From positions 372,001-436,000 of the forward strand of contig NZ_BBOJ01000003.1 of the NCBI RefSeq assembly GCF_000974445.1: a stretch of DNA of 64,000 nucleotides. Reading direction: 5' to 3'. Both the position numbers and the translations under genes were made by a program. The notes under the pieces were generated by a model, which did no database searches, was not told where the DNA came from, and was given only the letters and a program-made list of their open reading frames with translations. Below are positions 38,555-47,003 of the stretch, piece by piece (within the stretch, counting starts at the first letter, position 1; every line of letters begins with the position of its first letter). This DNA is from Lentzea aerocolonigenes (GTDB taxonomy: Bacteria; Actinomycetota; Actinomycetes; Mycobacteriales; Pseudonocardiaceae).

Positions 38555-39181
38555 ATGCCCGGGGAAAACGAAGGTGTCGTCATCAGCGCACACCGGGTGC
38601 GACCGGGCAGGATGGCGAGTTTCACCACGTCGGTAAAGGGACTGCTCAGCGCGGCTGCCAGATCACAGGGCTATCTCGACGGCAGAATGGAGAAAGCATC
38701 GGGTGATTCGGGTGACTGGCTGGTCATCTGCTGGTTCGACAGCGCGGAGAGCGCGGGCGAGTGGGCCCGGTCGCGATCTCACGCCACCTGGCGCGAGTAC
38801 GTGGGACGCTTCGCCACCCGAGTTGAACCGCCGGCGCAGGCACCGCCGGCCGCCGGGCCGCCGAAGCCCCCACCTCGCTGGAAGACCGCACTGGTCACGT
38901 TGGTCGCTGTCTTCCCCGCGGTCCTGCTGGTCAACGTCACCGTCATCCCGCGCGTCACCGGCCTGCCGCTCCTGGCGCGCACGCTGGTCCTCTGCGTGTG
39001 CGTGACGGGGCTGATGACCTGGGTGCTCATGCCGCAGGTGATGAAGGTGCTCGGCCCGTGGCTGCGCAGAGGCACCGCGGCGGCGCCACCCGCTCCCCGG
39101 CCCGAAGTCGATCCCGCTCCAGCGAAGGCATCCACCTCGATCCCGTCCACCACGACCTGGCGCGGCCTCCAGCCACCCTGA
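38555..39181 (+). CDS. ABM-domain membrane protein
   Basis: This 208-residue protein has an N-terminal antibiotic-biosynthesis-monooxygenase-like domain (about 5-90, with SAHRVRPGRMASFTTSVK and DWLVICWFDSAESAGEW). A Pro-rich linker, two membrane helices (ALVTLVAVFPAVLLVNVTV and TLVLCVCVTGLMTWVLM) and a polar tail follow. Its role is unknown; a membrane-bound cofactor-free monooxygenase or heme-binding protein is possible. ATG at 38555 has GGAGG at 38539-38543. The frame extends upstream without support. It is 33 bases before the aminodeoxychorismate synthase gene. Confidence 0.75.
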   Translation: MPGENEGVVISAHRVRPGRMASFTTSVKGLLSAAARSQGYLDGRMEKASGDSGDWLVICWFDSAESAGEWARSRSHATWREYVGRFATRVEPPAQAPPAAGPPKPPPRWKTALVTLVAVFPAVLLVNVTVIPRVTGLPLLARTLVLCVCVTGLMTWVLMPQVMKVLGPWLRRGTAAAPPAPRPEVDPAPAKASTSIPSTTTWRGLQPP

Positions 39182-39214
39182 CCCGTCGCCGCCGACCCCC
39201 TCGGAGCGTATTCA

Positions 39215-41401
39215 GTGCGGACCCTCCTGATCGACAACCACGACTCGTACACCTACAACCTGTTCCACCTCGTCGCGAGCGTGAACGGGGAAGACCCCCT
39301 GGTGCTGAGCAACGACGACCCGGCGCTCGGCAGGGTGTCGTTCGACGACGTGGACAACGTGGTGATCTCCCCCGGCCCCGGACGGCCGGGCAGGAGCCGG
39401 GACCTCGCCGGGTCGATCAGGTTCCTGGACCAGGACGTGCTGCCGGTGCTCGGCGTCTGCCTGGGTCATCAGGGGCTCGGGTTCCTGGCGGGCGCACGGA
39501 TCGCGCTGGCTCCGCAGGCACGCCACGGCCACCCGACCGCCGTCACGCACAACGGCCGTGACCTGTTCGAGGGCATCCCGCAGGGGTTCACGGCGGTGCG
39601 CTACCACTCGTTGCACGTGCCCGAACCCCTGCCGCCGGACCTGGAGGCCACGGCCTGGGCGGAGGACGGCGTGCTGATGGGGCTGCGGCACCGGTCGCGG
39701 CCGCACTGGGGAGTGCAGTTCCACCCCGAGTCGATCCTCACCGAGCACGGAACGCGGCTGCTCGCGAACTTCCGCGCACTGTCCGAAAAGGCCAGACCGT
39801 CGATCACCGTGCGCGCTCCCCGCGAGCCTGCGGACGTCGAAGTTCGCGTCCAGCCCACAAGTCACCGGTTGCACACCGCCGTGTACCGCGGGGTCGTCGA
39901 TCCCGAGCAGGTCTTCACGGAACTGCACTCGGCGTCGGAACGCGCGTTCTGGCTGGACGGCGCCGGTGCGGGCGAACGCGGGGCGCGGTTCTCCTACCTC
40001 GGCGACGACACCGGCCCGCTCGCCGAGTACTGCAGCTACGACGTGCGCGCGGGCGTGGTGACGGTGGAACGCGCGGGCCGACCGGCGATGAGGCTGCGCG
40101 AGGACGTCTTCACCTACCTGCGGCGCGGTCTGGCCGATCGAGCGCACTCCCAGCCGGACCTCCCGTTCGACTTCACCTGCGGCTGGGTCGGTTACTTCGG
40201 CTACGAGCTCAAGGCGGCGCTCGGCGGTCGTGCCGCCCACCGCAGCAGCACGCCGGACGCGGCCTGGCTGTTCGCCGACCGCGTGATCGTCATCGACCAC
40301 CAGGAGCAGACGGCACACCTGCTGTGCCTGGCCGAGGACACGCCGTGCGCCCGTGACGAGGCCGCGGGCTGGCTCGACTCGACGCTCGCCTTCCTCTCCT
40401 CGCTGTCGGCGCACGAGGCACCGCACGTCCGGTGGTGGCCGGAGGAGGAAGACGCCGTGGAGATCACCGAGCGCTGGCTGCTGCGCGAGGCGGAGGACTA
40501 CCGCCTGGACGTCGTCGCCTGCCAGGAACAACTGCGCTCCGGCGAGAGCTACGAGATCTGCCTGACCACCGCCGTGGAGCTGCCCGCGACGTGCGAGTCC
40601 GCGGACTACTACCGCGTGCTGCGCCGGGTGAATCCCGCGCCGTACTCCGCGTACCTGCGCTTCGGCGAGGTGGACGTGGCCAGCTCCTCGCCCGAGCGGT
40701 TCCTGCGCGTCGGCGCCGACGGCGTGGTCCAGGCCGAGCCGATCAAGGGCACCGCCGCCCGCGGTCAGACCCCGGAACAGGACGCCGCACTGCGCGACGC
40801 GCTCGCCGAGGACCCGAAGACCCGCGCCGAGAACCTGATGATCGTCGACCTCCTGCGCAACGACCTCGGCCGCGTGTGCCAGGTCGGCACGGTGCACGTG
40901 CCGGAACTGATGGGGACGCGCACCTACCGGACCGTGCACCAGCTCGTGTCGACGGTGCGCGGCGACCTCAAGCCGGGCCTCGACGCGCTGGACGTGGTGC
41001 GGGCGTGCTTCCCCGGCGGGTCGATGACCGGAGCGCCCAAGGAACGCACGATGGAGATCATCGACGACCTGGAGCCGAGCGCCAGGGGCGTGTACTCCGG
41101 CGCGCTGGGTTACTTGAGCTGCAACGGATCCGCGGACCTGAGCATCGTCATCCGGACCGCGGTCTTCTCGTCCGGACGGGTGCGCATCGGCGCGGGCGGG
41201 GCGGTCGTGCTCGACTCCGATCCGGACGGCGAGTACCAGGAGATGCTGCTGAAGCTGGCCGCGCCGATGCGGGCGTACTGGAGCTCGGGCGCGCACCGTC
41301 CGGCCGCGGTGCTGTCCGCCGAGCCGCGTCTGCACCGGCGGGGCAGGCACCGCAGGCGTCGCCGCGCCACCACCTTCGGCGCAGAGGTGGAGGCGGGCTG
41401 A
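39215..41401 (+). CDS. pabAB: Fused aminodeoxychorismate synthase (PabA-PabB)
   Basis: This 728-residue bifunctional enzyme makes 4-amino-4-deoxychorismate from chorismate and glutamine. The glutaminase part (about 1-195) has Cys82 in GVCLGHQG and His170-Pro-Glu in FHPES. The synthase part (about 215-690) ends with the chorismate-binding core. The loop PIKGT with Lys511 marks aminodeoxychorismate synthases, whereas anthranilate synthases read PIAGT. Fused forms are typical of antibiotic pathways such as chloramphenicol and candicidin. GTG at 39215 follows GGAG. Its stop overlaps a small 40-codon frame. Confidence 0.92.
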   Translation: MRTLLIDNHDSYTYNLFHLVASVNGEDPLVLSNDDPALGRVSFDDVDNVVISPGPGRPGRSRDLAGSIRFLDQDVLPVLGVCLGHQGLGFLAGARIALAPQARHGHPTAVTHNGRDLFEGIPQGFTAVRYHSLHVPEPLPPDLEATAWAEDGVLMGLRHRSRPHWGVQFHPESILTEHGTRLLANFRALSEKARPSITVRAPREPADVEVRVQPTSHRLHTAVYRGVVDPEQVFTELHSASERAFWLDGAGAGERGARFSYLGDDTGPLAEYCSYDVRAGVVTVERAGRPAMRLREDVFTYLRRGLADRAHSQPDLPFDFTCGWVGYFGYELKAALGGRAAHRSSTPDAAWLFADRVIVIDHQEQTAHLLCLAEDTPCARDEAAGWLDSTLAFLSSLSAHEAPHVRWWPEEEDAVEITERWLLREAEDYRLDVVACQEQLRSGESYEICLTTAVELPATCESADYYRVLRRVNPAPYSAYLRFGEVDVASSSPERFLRVGADGVVQAEPIKGTAARGQTPEQDAALRDALAEDPKTRAENLMIVDLLRNDLGRVCQVGTVHVPELMGTRTYRTVHQLVSTVRGDLKPGLDALDVVRACFPGGSMTGAPKERTMEIIDDLEPSARGVYSGALGYLSCNGSADLSIVIRTAVFSSGRVRIGAGGAVVLDSDPDGEYQEMLLKLAAPMRAYWSSGAHRPAAVLSAEPRLHRRGRHRRRRRATTFGAEVEAG

Positions 41402-41523
41402 TGAACCGGACCCGCACAACGGTGCTCGCCACGACGGCCCAGGGGCAGCTGATGAACCGGACCTGCAACACGGGCCGCCACCACCCGGCCCCGTTCAGCC
41501 CGGCGGCGGAGGCGTCCAGATGA
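41401..41523 (+). CDS. Small coupled frame (40 aa) between pabAB and ligase
   Basis: ATG at 41401 overlaps the pabAB stop (TGATG), and the stop overlaps the ligase ATG (ATGA at 41520), so the frame fills the gap exactly. The 15 bases CTGATGAACCGGACC occur at 41398-41412 and again at 41449-41463, 51 bases (17 codons) apart. This suggests a junction duplication rather than a conserved peptide. No motif is seen. It may serve only to pass ribosomes to the next gene. Confidence 0.4.
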   Translation: MNRTRTTVLATTAQGQLMNRTCNTGRHHPAPFSPAAEASR

Positions 41524-42983
41524 CCCGAACGTCCAACGCCTCCGCCGCCCTCTCCCGGCACGCCGACCGCGCCGGCTGGTCCTCCCGTCCCGCCTACCTG
41601 GTGGGCGACGAGACCTGGACCCACGGCCAGATCCACGACCTGGCCGCCCGAGCCGCCGGCGTCCTGCACGACCGCGGCATCGCCCGCGGCGACCACGTGC
41701 TGCTCGCTGCCCCGGACGGCGTCGCGTGGGTCGTCGCCTTCCTCGCGATCACCCGTCTCGGCGCGGTGGCCGTGCTGGTGAACCCGGAGCTCACCGAGGC
41801 AGATCACCAGCTCCTCCAGACCGACTGCGGCGCCAGGGCCTGCATCACCGACGAAGCCCTCGAACAACGCTTCGAAGGCACGTGGATCGACGTCGACCAC
41901 CTGCTCGACCAGGCCTGGACGACCTCGGCCGGTCCCGTCGCCGACGTGACCCCGGACAGTCCCCTCTACGTGCAGTACACGTCCGGCACGACCGGCCAGC
42001 CGAAGGGCGTGGTCCACGCGCACAAGGACCTCGCCCTGTACGGCGCGTCGGTCGGGCGTGACGTCCTGCGCATCGGCATCGGCGACATCGCGCTGTCGGT
42101 GTCGAAGATGTTCTGGGCCTACGGTTTCGGCAACGCGCTGGCGTTCCCGCTGCACTCCGGTTCGTCCGCAGTGCTCACCCCGCACCGGCCTGGCGCGGAG
42201 GAGATCGCCGGGCTCGTGGCCAGGCATCGGGTGAACCTGCTGTACTCCGTGCCCTCCTCCTACGCGGCACTGGTGTCCGCCGACGGCCGCGACGCGCTGA
42301 GGTCCCTGCGGGCCGCCATCTCGGCAGGCGAACCGCTGCCGGAGTCCCTCGGCGCACGCCTGCGTGACGAGCTGGGCGTCGAGACGCTCGAGCAGATCGG
42401 TTCCACCGAGGCCGGACACGCCTTCTGCGCCAACAGGATCGGCGACAACGTCCCCGGCACGCTCGGCCGTCCCGTGCCCGGCTGGGAGGTGCAGGTGCGA
42501 GACGAACAGGGCTTCCCGGCCGAGGACGGCGAGCTGTGGGTGCGCGGTCCGACGCTGTTCTCCCGCTACCTCAACCAGCCGGAGCTCACCAGAACCACCC
42601 TCGTCGACGGCTGGCTGACGACCCACGACCGCGTCCGTCACAACGACGACGGCACGCTCACCCACCTCGGCCGCACCGACGACATGGAGATGGTCGGCGG
42701 GATCTCGTTGTCCCCCTTGGAGATCGAACGCGTGCTGGCCGCACATCCGCTGGTGCGCGAGGCCGCCGTGGCCGCGGTGCTCGACCACCACGACGCGTCC
42801 CGTCTGCGGGCGTTCGTGGTGCCCGCGCACACCACCCCGGGGCTGGAGGACGAGCTCATCACCTGGACCCGGTCCCACCTCCCCTCGTTCAAGGTTCCGC
42901 GCACCGTTCGGCTCGTCCAGAAACTCCCGAGGACCGCCACAGGCAAGCTGCGCCGGCACGTCGTGCGCACCGGATCCTGGTAA
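41520..42983 (+). CDS. Benzoate-CoA-ligase-like acyl-adenylating enzyme
   Basis: This 487-residue class I adenylate-forming enzyme is close in look to benzoate-CoA ligases. It shows YTSGTTGQPKGVVHAHKD, SKMFWAYGFGNALAFPL (a benzoate-ligase hallmark), SAGEPLPESLG, GSTEAGHAF and PRTATGKLRRH with the catalytic Lys. p-Aminobenzoate or a derivative is the likely acid because the same cluster encodes its synthesis. It could load CoA or a carrier; no carrier protein is in the window. ATG at 41520 is coupled to the small frame upstream. Confidence 0.88.
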   Translation: MTRTSNASAALSRHADRAGWSSRPAYLVGDETWTHGQIHDLAARAAGVLHDRGIARGDHVLLAAPDGVAWVVAFLAITRLGAVAVLVNPELTEADHQLLQTDCGARACITDEALEQRFEGTWIDVDHLLDQAWTTSAGPVADVTPDSPLYVQYTSGTTGQPKGVVHAHKDLALYGASVGRDVLRIGIGDIALSVSKMFWAYGFGNALAFPLHSGSSAVLTPHRPGAEEIAGLVARHRVNLLYSVPSSYAALVSADGRDALRSLRAAISAGEPLPESLGARLRDELGVETLEQIGSTEAGHAFCANRIGDNVPGTLGRPVPGWEVQVRDEQGFPAEDGELWVRGPTLFSRYLNQPELTRTTLVDGWLTTHDRVRHNDDGTLTHLGRTDDMEMVGGISLSPLEIERVLAAHPLVREAAVAAVLDHHDASRLRAFVVPAHTTPGLEDELITWTRSHLPSFKVPRTVRLVQKLPRTATGKLRRHVVRTGSW

Positions 42984-43001
42984 CCCAGCAAGGAGCTTCC
43001 C

Positions 43002-44576
43002 GTGCAGCAAAAGCTTTTCTCCGGCAGCGGTTTCTACATCGGACAGATGTTCCGCGAGGCCGCGTCGCGTCACGGCGCCGTGCCCGTCGTCCTGGACCGT
43101 CCCCTGGACGTGGCTCCCGAGTCCGGGCTGCAGCACACCTACCGCTCCCTCGCCGACCTGGTGGACCGGCTGGCCGACCAGCTGTGGACCGCCGGGGTCC
43201 GGCCCGCGAGCCACGTCGCGATCCACAAGCGGGACAACGCGGACATCGCACTGCTCGGCTGTGCCGCGTCACGCATCGGCGCGATCCCCGTCCTGCTGTC
43301 CCCCGGCCTGGACGCCGCCGCGGCGAGCATCCTGCTCAGCAGGCTCGACCGGCCGTTCCTGGTCACGGACGAGGCGACGCTGTCCGGCCTGGCCGCGCAC
43401 ACCGACATCGCCGCACTGACCGGCAAACGCATCGTCGTCAGCGGTGTCTTCCCCGGTGCCGTCACTCTGGACGGCCTGGAGGTGACCGGGCGCGCCAGGC
43501 TCGTGCGGCTGCACCCCGACGAGCCCGCCATGATCACGCACAGCTCCGGCACCACCGACGTGCCCAAGCTCGCCGTGCACTGCGCCCGCGCGCTGTGGAA
43601 CAGGCTGGTGCCGCAGAAAGCGATGGCGCTGCCCGTGCGCGGGGAGACCGCGGCGTTCTGCATGTCGTTCGTCCACTCGCGCTTCTACCACGCGCTCGGC
43701 ACGTTCCTGTCCGGCGGAAGCCGCCTGCTGCTCCTGGTGGACCACGACCCCGCCTCCGTCGGCCCGTTGCTGGCGCGGTGGCAGCCCGGCGTCGTCGAGA
43801 CGCACCCCAACACGTTCGTGCTGTGGGAAGACCTCGCGGACGCGCCAGGCGCACCGCTGCGCAACGTCCGTTGCTTCGGCAGCACGTTCGACGCCATCCA
43901 CCCGCGCACCGTGCAACGGCTGCTCGGCGCGTCACGACGACGTGGCAAGTACCTCATGCAGCTCTACGGACAGAGCGAGACCGGGCCAGTCGCCGTGCGC
44001 CTGTTCACCGAACGCGGCGCGGCCCGCAACGGCCGGCTCGTGGGCGTCGGCATCCCCGGTTTCACGAAGGTCAGGATCACCGACGACTCCGGCGCTCCGG
44101 TGCCGCGCGGAACGGTCGGGCACATCGAGGCGCGCACCCGCGGACGGATCATCACCTACCAGGGCGCCCAGGACCGTTACGACGCGCAGCTCAACGGCAG
44201 CTGGTGGCGCATGGGCGACATGGGCACCCGCAGCTGGTGGGGCGGCCTGAACCTGATCGACCGCGAGATCGACCGGATCGACGACGTGGACAGCAACCTC
44301 CGCATCGAGGACGTGCTGATGTCCCGCCTCGACGAACTGCGCGAGGTCGTCGTGGTCCCCGGCGCGGACGGGGTGGCGGTGCCCGTGGTCTGCACCCGCA
44401 CCGGCGCACCGCTGGCCCCGGCGCGCTGGCGAAGCGCGACGGCCGACCTGCCTGTTTTGGCCACGCCGCAGCAGTGGGCGTTCGACGACCTGCCGAGGAC
44501 GTCGACGTGGAAGATCAAGCGGGTGGCGCTCGCCCAGCTGATCGCCGCCGGGGACAGCGCGGTGGCTCATGGCTGA
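43002..44576 (+). CDS. Divergent AMP-forming ligase, candidate diazotase
   Basis: This 524-residue adenylate-forming enzyme has THSSGTTDVPKLAVH as its ATP loop, HPNTFVLWEDL, LYGQSETGP, the WRMGDMGTRSWWGGLNLIDRE hinge and Lys in STWKIKRV near the end. It is distant from ordinary CoA ligases. In cremeomycin-like pathways a CoA-ligase relative (CreM) uses ATP and nitrite to diazotise an aromatic amine. The presence of a nitrite-forming pair makes this a candidate for that step. A second CoA or carrier-loading ligase is the alternative. GTG at 43002 has AAGGAG at 42990-42995. Confidence 0.8.
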   Translation: MQQKLFSGSGFYIGQMFREAASRHGAVPVVLDRPLDVAPESGLQHTYRSLADLVDRLADQLWTAGVRPASHVAIHKRDNADIALLGCAASRIGAIPVLLSPGLDAAAASILLSRLDRPFLVTDEATLSGLAAHTDIAALTGKRIVVSGVFPGAVTLDGLEVTGRARLVRLHPDEPAMITHSSGTTDVPKLAVHCARALWNRLVPQKAMALPVRGETAAFCMSFVHSRFYHALGTFLSGGSRLLLLVDHDPASVGPLLARWQPGVVETHPNTFVLWEDLADAPGAPLRNVRCFGSTFDAIHPRTVQRLLGASRRRGKYLMQLYGQSETGPVAVRLFTERGAARNGRLVGVGIPGFTKVRITDDSGAPVPRGTVGHIEARTRGRIITYQGAQDRYDAQLNGSWWRMGDMGTRSWWGGLNLIDREIDRIDDVDSNLRIEDVLMSRLDELREVVVVPGADGVAVPVVCTRTGAPLAPARWRSATADLPVLATPQQWAFDDLPRTSTWKIKRVALAQLIAAGDSAVAHG

Positions 44577-45768
44577 CGAGGCCCCGGTGATCGTGGTGGG
44601 CGCCGGACCGGTCGGGCTCTTCGCCGCACTGGCCCTGCGCGCTCACCACGTCCCCGTCGTCCTGCTCGAAGCCGACCCCGCCGAACGACACCGCACCGGC
44701 AGCCGCGCCCTCTACGTCCACGGGAAGTCGTTGGCACTGCTGGAATCCACCAGCGAAGGACTCGGAGCGGAGCTGGCGGCCCAGGGCGTGCTCTGGAACG
44801 TGCGCCGCACGTTGTTCCGCGGGAGAGAGGTGTACGCGCGGGAGTTCCCGCCGCACGACCCCGCCCGCGGCCTGCCCCCGTTCACGAGCCTGCGCCAGAG
44901 CGAGACCGAGCGGATACTGCTGAACGCCTGCGCACGAGCGGGTGTGGACGTGAGGTGGAACCACCCCGTGACCGAGGTCGTCACGCATCCCGGTGGCGTC
45001 ACGGTCGCCACGGCCGACGGCGCGACCTGGTCGGGCAGCCACGTCGTCGGAGCCGACGGCGCCAGGTCGACCGTGCGCAAGTGCACCGGGACCGCGCTGG
45101 ACGGCTCGGCCGCGGACGGCTTCCACGTCGTGGTCGACGTCGCCGACGAGCCGGACGTGGCTCCGAGCCTGGAACGGATCATGCACTACGAGCACCCGGC
45201 CGCGGACGGCCGCGGCGTGCTCGTAGTGCCCTACGCCAAGGGTTTCCAGGTCGACGTGCAGAGCCGCGCCGGCGACTCGGCCGACGTCTTCGCCTCACCC
45301 GAGGAAGTGCGGCGGTGGCTGCCCGGGCTGATCGGGCCGACCGCTCCCGAACGCATCACCGCGATCTCGGTCTACCGGTTCCTGCAGCTGATCGCCGACG
45401 ACTTCACCGATCCTCACCACCGGATCCTCCTCGCGGGCGAAGCCGCCCACCTGTTCCCGCCGTTCGGCGCGCGCGGCATGAACAGCGGCTTCGTCGACGC
45501 ACACGCCGCGGCGGAGGCGATCGCGACCGGCCGCATGTTCCCGACGGCCAACGCCGAGACCGTCACGGCGTTCGCCACGTCGAGGCGGGAGGCGGCGGAG
45601 GTCAACAGCGCCGCCGCCGGCGCGGCCCTGCGGCACCTGAGGCCTCCCAGCACGGCGGCCCGGTTGCGGCGCAGGGCGGCGGCCTCGCTGGCGCCGGTGG
45701 TGCCACGACTCGGCGAGTGGCTGGAACACGCCCCCTACGGACCGCGCGCGGCACTGGCGAGGCACTGA
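44569..45768 (+). CDS. FAD-dependent aromatic monooxygenase
   Basis: This class A flavin monooxygenase has 399 residues. The FAD fold is VIVVGAGPVGLFAALALR, the middle motif is [13 protein letters not shown] and the second FAD motif is LAGEAAHLFPPFGARGMNSG. It starts inside the ligase gene (ATG at 44569, eight-base overlap). It would hydroxylate an aromatic ring, plausibly p-aminobenzoate or an activated form; decarboxylating hydroxylation or N-oxidation cannot be excluded. No NAD(P)H-binding subdomain detail was resolved. Its stop is coupled to the next start (TGATG). Confidence 0.87.
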   Translation: MADEAPVIVVGAGPVGLFAALALRAHHVPVVLLEADPAERHRTGSRALYVHGKSLALLESTSEGLGAELAAQGVLWNVRRTLFRGREVYAREFPPHDPARGLPPFTSLRQSETERILLNACARAGVDVRWNHPVTEVVTHPGGVTVATADGATWSGSHVVGADGARSTVRKCTGTALDGSAADGFHVVVDVADEPDVAPSLERIMHYEHPAADGRGVLVVPYAKGFQVDVQSRAGDSADVFASPEEVRRWLPGLIGPTAPERITAISVYRFLQLIADDFTDPHHRILLAGEAAHLFPPFGARGMNSGFVDAHAAAEAIATGRMFPTANAETVTAFATSRREAAEVNSAAAGAALRHLRPPSTAARLRRRAAASLAPVVPRLGEWLEHAPYGPRAALARH

Positions 45769-46511
45769 TGACGACCGAGGACACTCCCCTGCTGGTGGCC
45801 GACTCCTGGCTCGTGCTGGACGGATCGGTGCGGTCGCTGGACCGGCACGTCCGCAGGTTCACCCGATCGTGCCTGGAGATCGGTGCCGTCACGCCCGAGC
45901 AGCTCGACGGGTTCTGGCGCGAGACGATCTCCGTCCTGCCGCGCACCGGCGCGTGGTTCCCGCGGGTGGAGCTCGCGGGCGACCCGGCGACGTTGCGGCT
46001 GCGGATCCGCCCGGCACCCCCGCGCGGCGAGCACGTGCGCGTGTGGGTGCCGGACGTGCCCGACCACCGGCGCAGTCCCGCTCGCAAAGGACCGGATCTC
46101 CAGTCGCTCACCGCGCTGCGGGCCGAGGCGGAGAAGCACGGCGCCCAGGAGGCGTTGCTGCGCACGGCGGACGGTGTCGTCGTCGAAGCCGCGAGCTCGT
46201 CGGTGCTGTGGTGGGAGGACGACGTCCTGTGCTCACCACCCGAGGAGATTCCGGCGCTGCCGGGAACGACCGCCGGACTCGTGCTGGACCTGGCTGCCTC
46301 GCTCGAAGTCCGGACGGCGAGGCGCGCACGTCACGTCGACGAGCTGGCCGGCCGGGAGGTGTGGCTGCTCAACGCGCTGCACGGCATCCGACTGGTGAGC
46401 GAGCTGATCGGCTGCGACGCGGCTCCCGGCAGTGGCACGCGCTTCACGTCCTGGCGGGAGCGGGTCGAACGGCTGCGCACACCGCTGGACCCGCCCCCGA
46501 GCGGGCTATGA
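45768..46511 (+). CDS. pabC: Class IV aminotransferase-fold enzyme, ADC lyase candidate (PabC-like)
   Basis: This 247-residue PLP enzyme of the branched-chain aminotransferase/ADC lyase fold should split aminodeoxychorismate into p-aminobenzoate and pyruvate. The Lys that binds PLP lies in SPARKGPDLQSL, and the phosphate-binding Glu region reads VVVEAASSSVLWW. The C-terminal HVDELAGREVWLLNALHG fits the family. With the fused synthase at 39215 it completes PABA formation. ATG at 45768 overlaps the monooxygenase stop. It is the last plus-strand gene of the cluster and converges on an AhpD-like gene. Confidence 0.83.
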   Translation: MTTEDTPLLVADSWLVLDGSVRSLDRHVRRFTRSCLEIGAVTPEQLDGFWRETISVLPRTGAWFPRVELAGDPATLRLRIRPAPPRGEHVRVWVPDVPDHRRSPARKGPDLQSLTALRAEAEKHGAQEALLRTADGVVVEAASSSVLWWEDDVLCSPPEEIPALPGTTAGLVLDLAASLEVRTARRARHVDELAGREVWLLNALHGIRLVSELIGCDAAPGSGTRFTSWRERVERLRTPLDPPPSGL

Positions 46512-46982
46512 CTGGGAGTTCGGGGGCACCATGCGGGTGCTGATCGCGATGCGGTTGTAGGCGTTGATGACGGTGCAGACCCAGATCAGCGCGGCCACGC
46601 CCTCGTCGCCGAACTCGGTGGCGGCGGCCCGGTACACCTCGTCCGGCACCCGGCCGTCGTGCACCAGGGTGATCGCCTCGGCCAGCGCGAGCGCGGACTT
46701 CTCCCGCGCGTCGAACAGCGTGGACGTCTTCCAGGCGAACAGCGCGTCGAGCCGTTGCGGCGCCTCGCCACCGGTCCTCGCGTCACGGGCGTGGAGGTCT
46801 ATGCAGAACTCGCACCCGTTGATCTGGGAGACGCGCAGGCGCAGCAGTTCGAGCAGGGGGTCGGGCAGTCCGGCGCGAGCCGCGTTGCCCGCGGCCGCGA
46901 GGTGCAGCGCCCGCATCCCTGCGGACACGTCCGGGGTGACCGACTTCAGGTTGACCCGCGGCTCACTCGTGATGGTCGACAT
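46506..46982 (-). CDS. AhpD/carboxymuconolactone decarboxylase-family protein
   Basis: This 158-residue all-helical protein carries the redox pair CEFC followed by His (GCEFCIDLHARDAR). This is the AhpD-like thiol-peroxidase signature shared by the carboxymuconolactone decarboxylase family. It would act as an alkylhydroperoxidase or in disulfide exchange; no partner is adjacent. ATG at 46982 is used. Six bases overlap the convergent PabC-like gene. Confidence 0.9.
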   Translation of the reverse strand: MSTITSEPRVNLKSVTPDVSAGMRALHLAAAGNAARAGLPDPLLELLRLRVSQINGCEFCIDLHARDARTGGEAPQRLDALFAWKTSTLFDAREKSALALAEAITLVHDGRVPDEVYRAAATEFGDEGVAALIWVCTVINAYNRIAISTRMVPPNSQS

Positions 46983-47003
46983 GCCTCAACTCTAGCGGAG
47001 TTT

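Noticed and set aside
39215-41401. Anthranilate or phenazine-type (PhzE) synthase
   Set aside because: The PIKGT motif with Lys and the glutaminase-first order point to aminodeoxychorismate synthase; no other phenazine genes are present apart from the short DAHP synthase.
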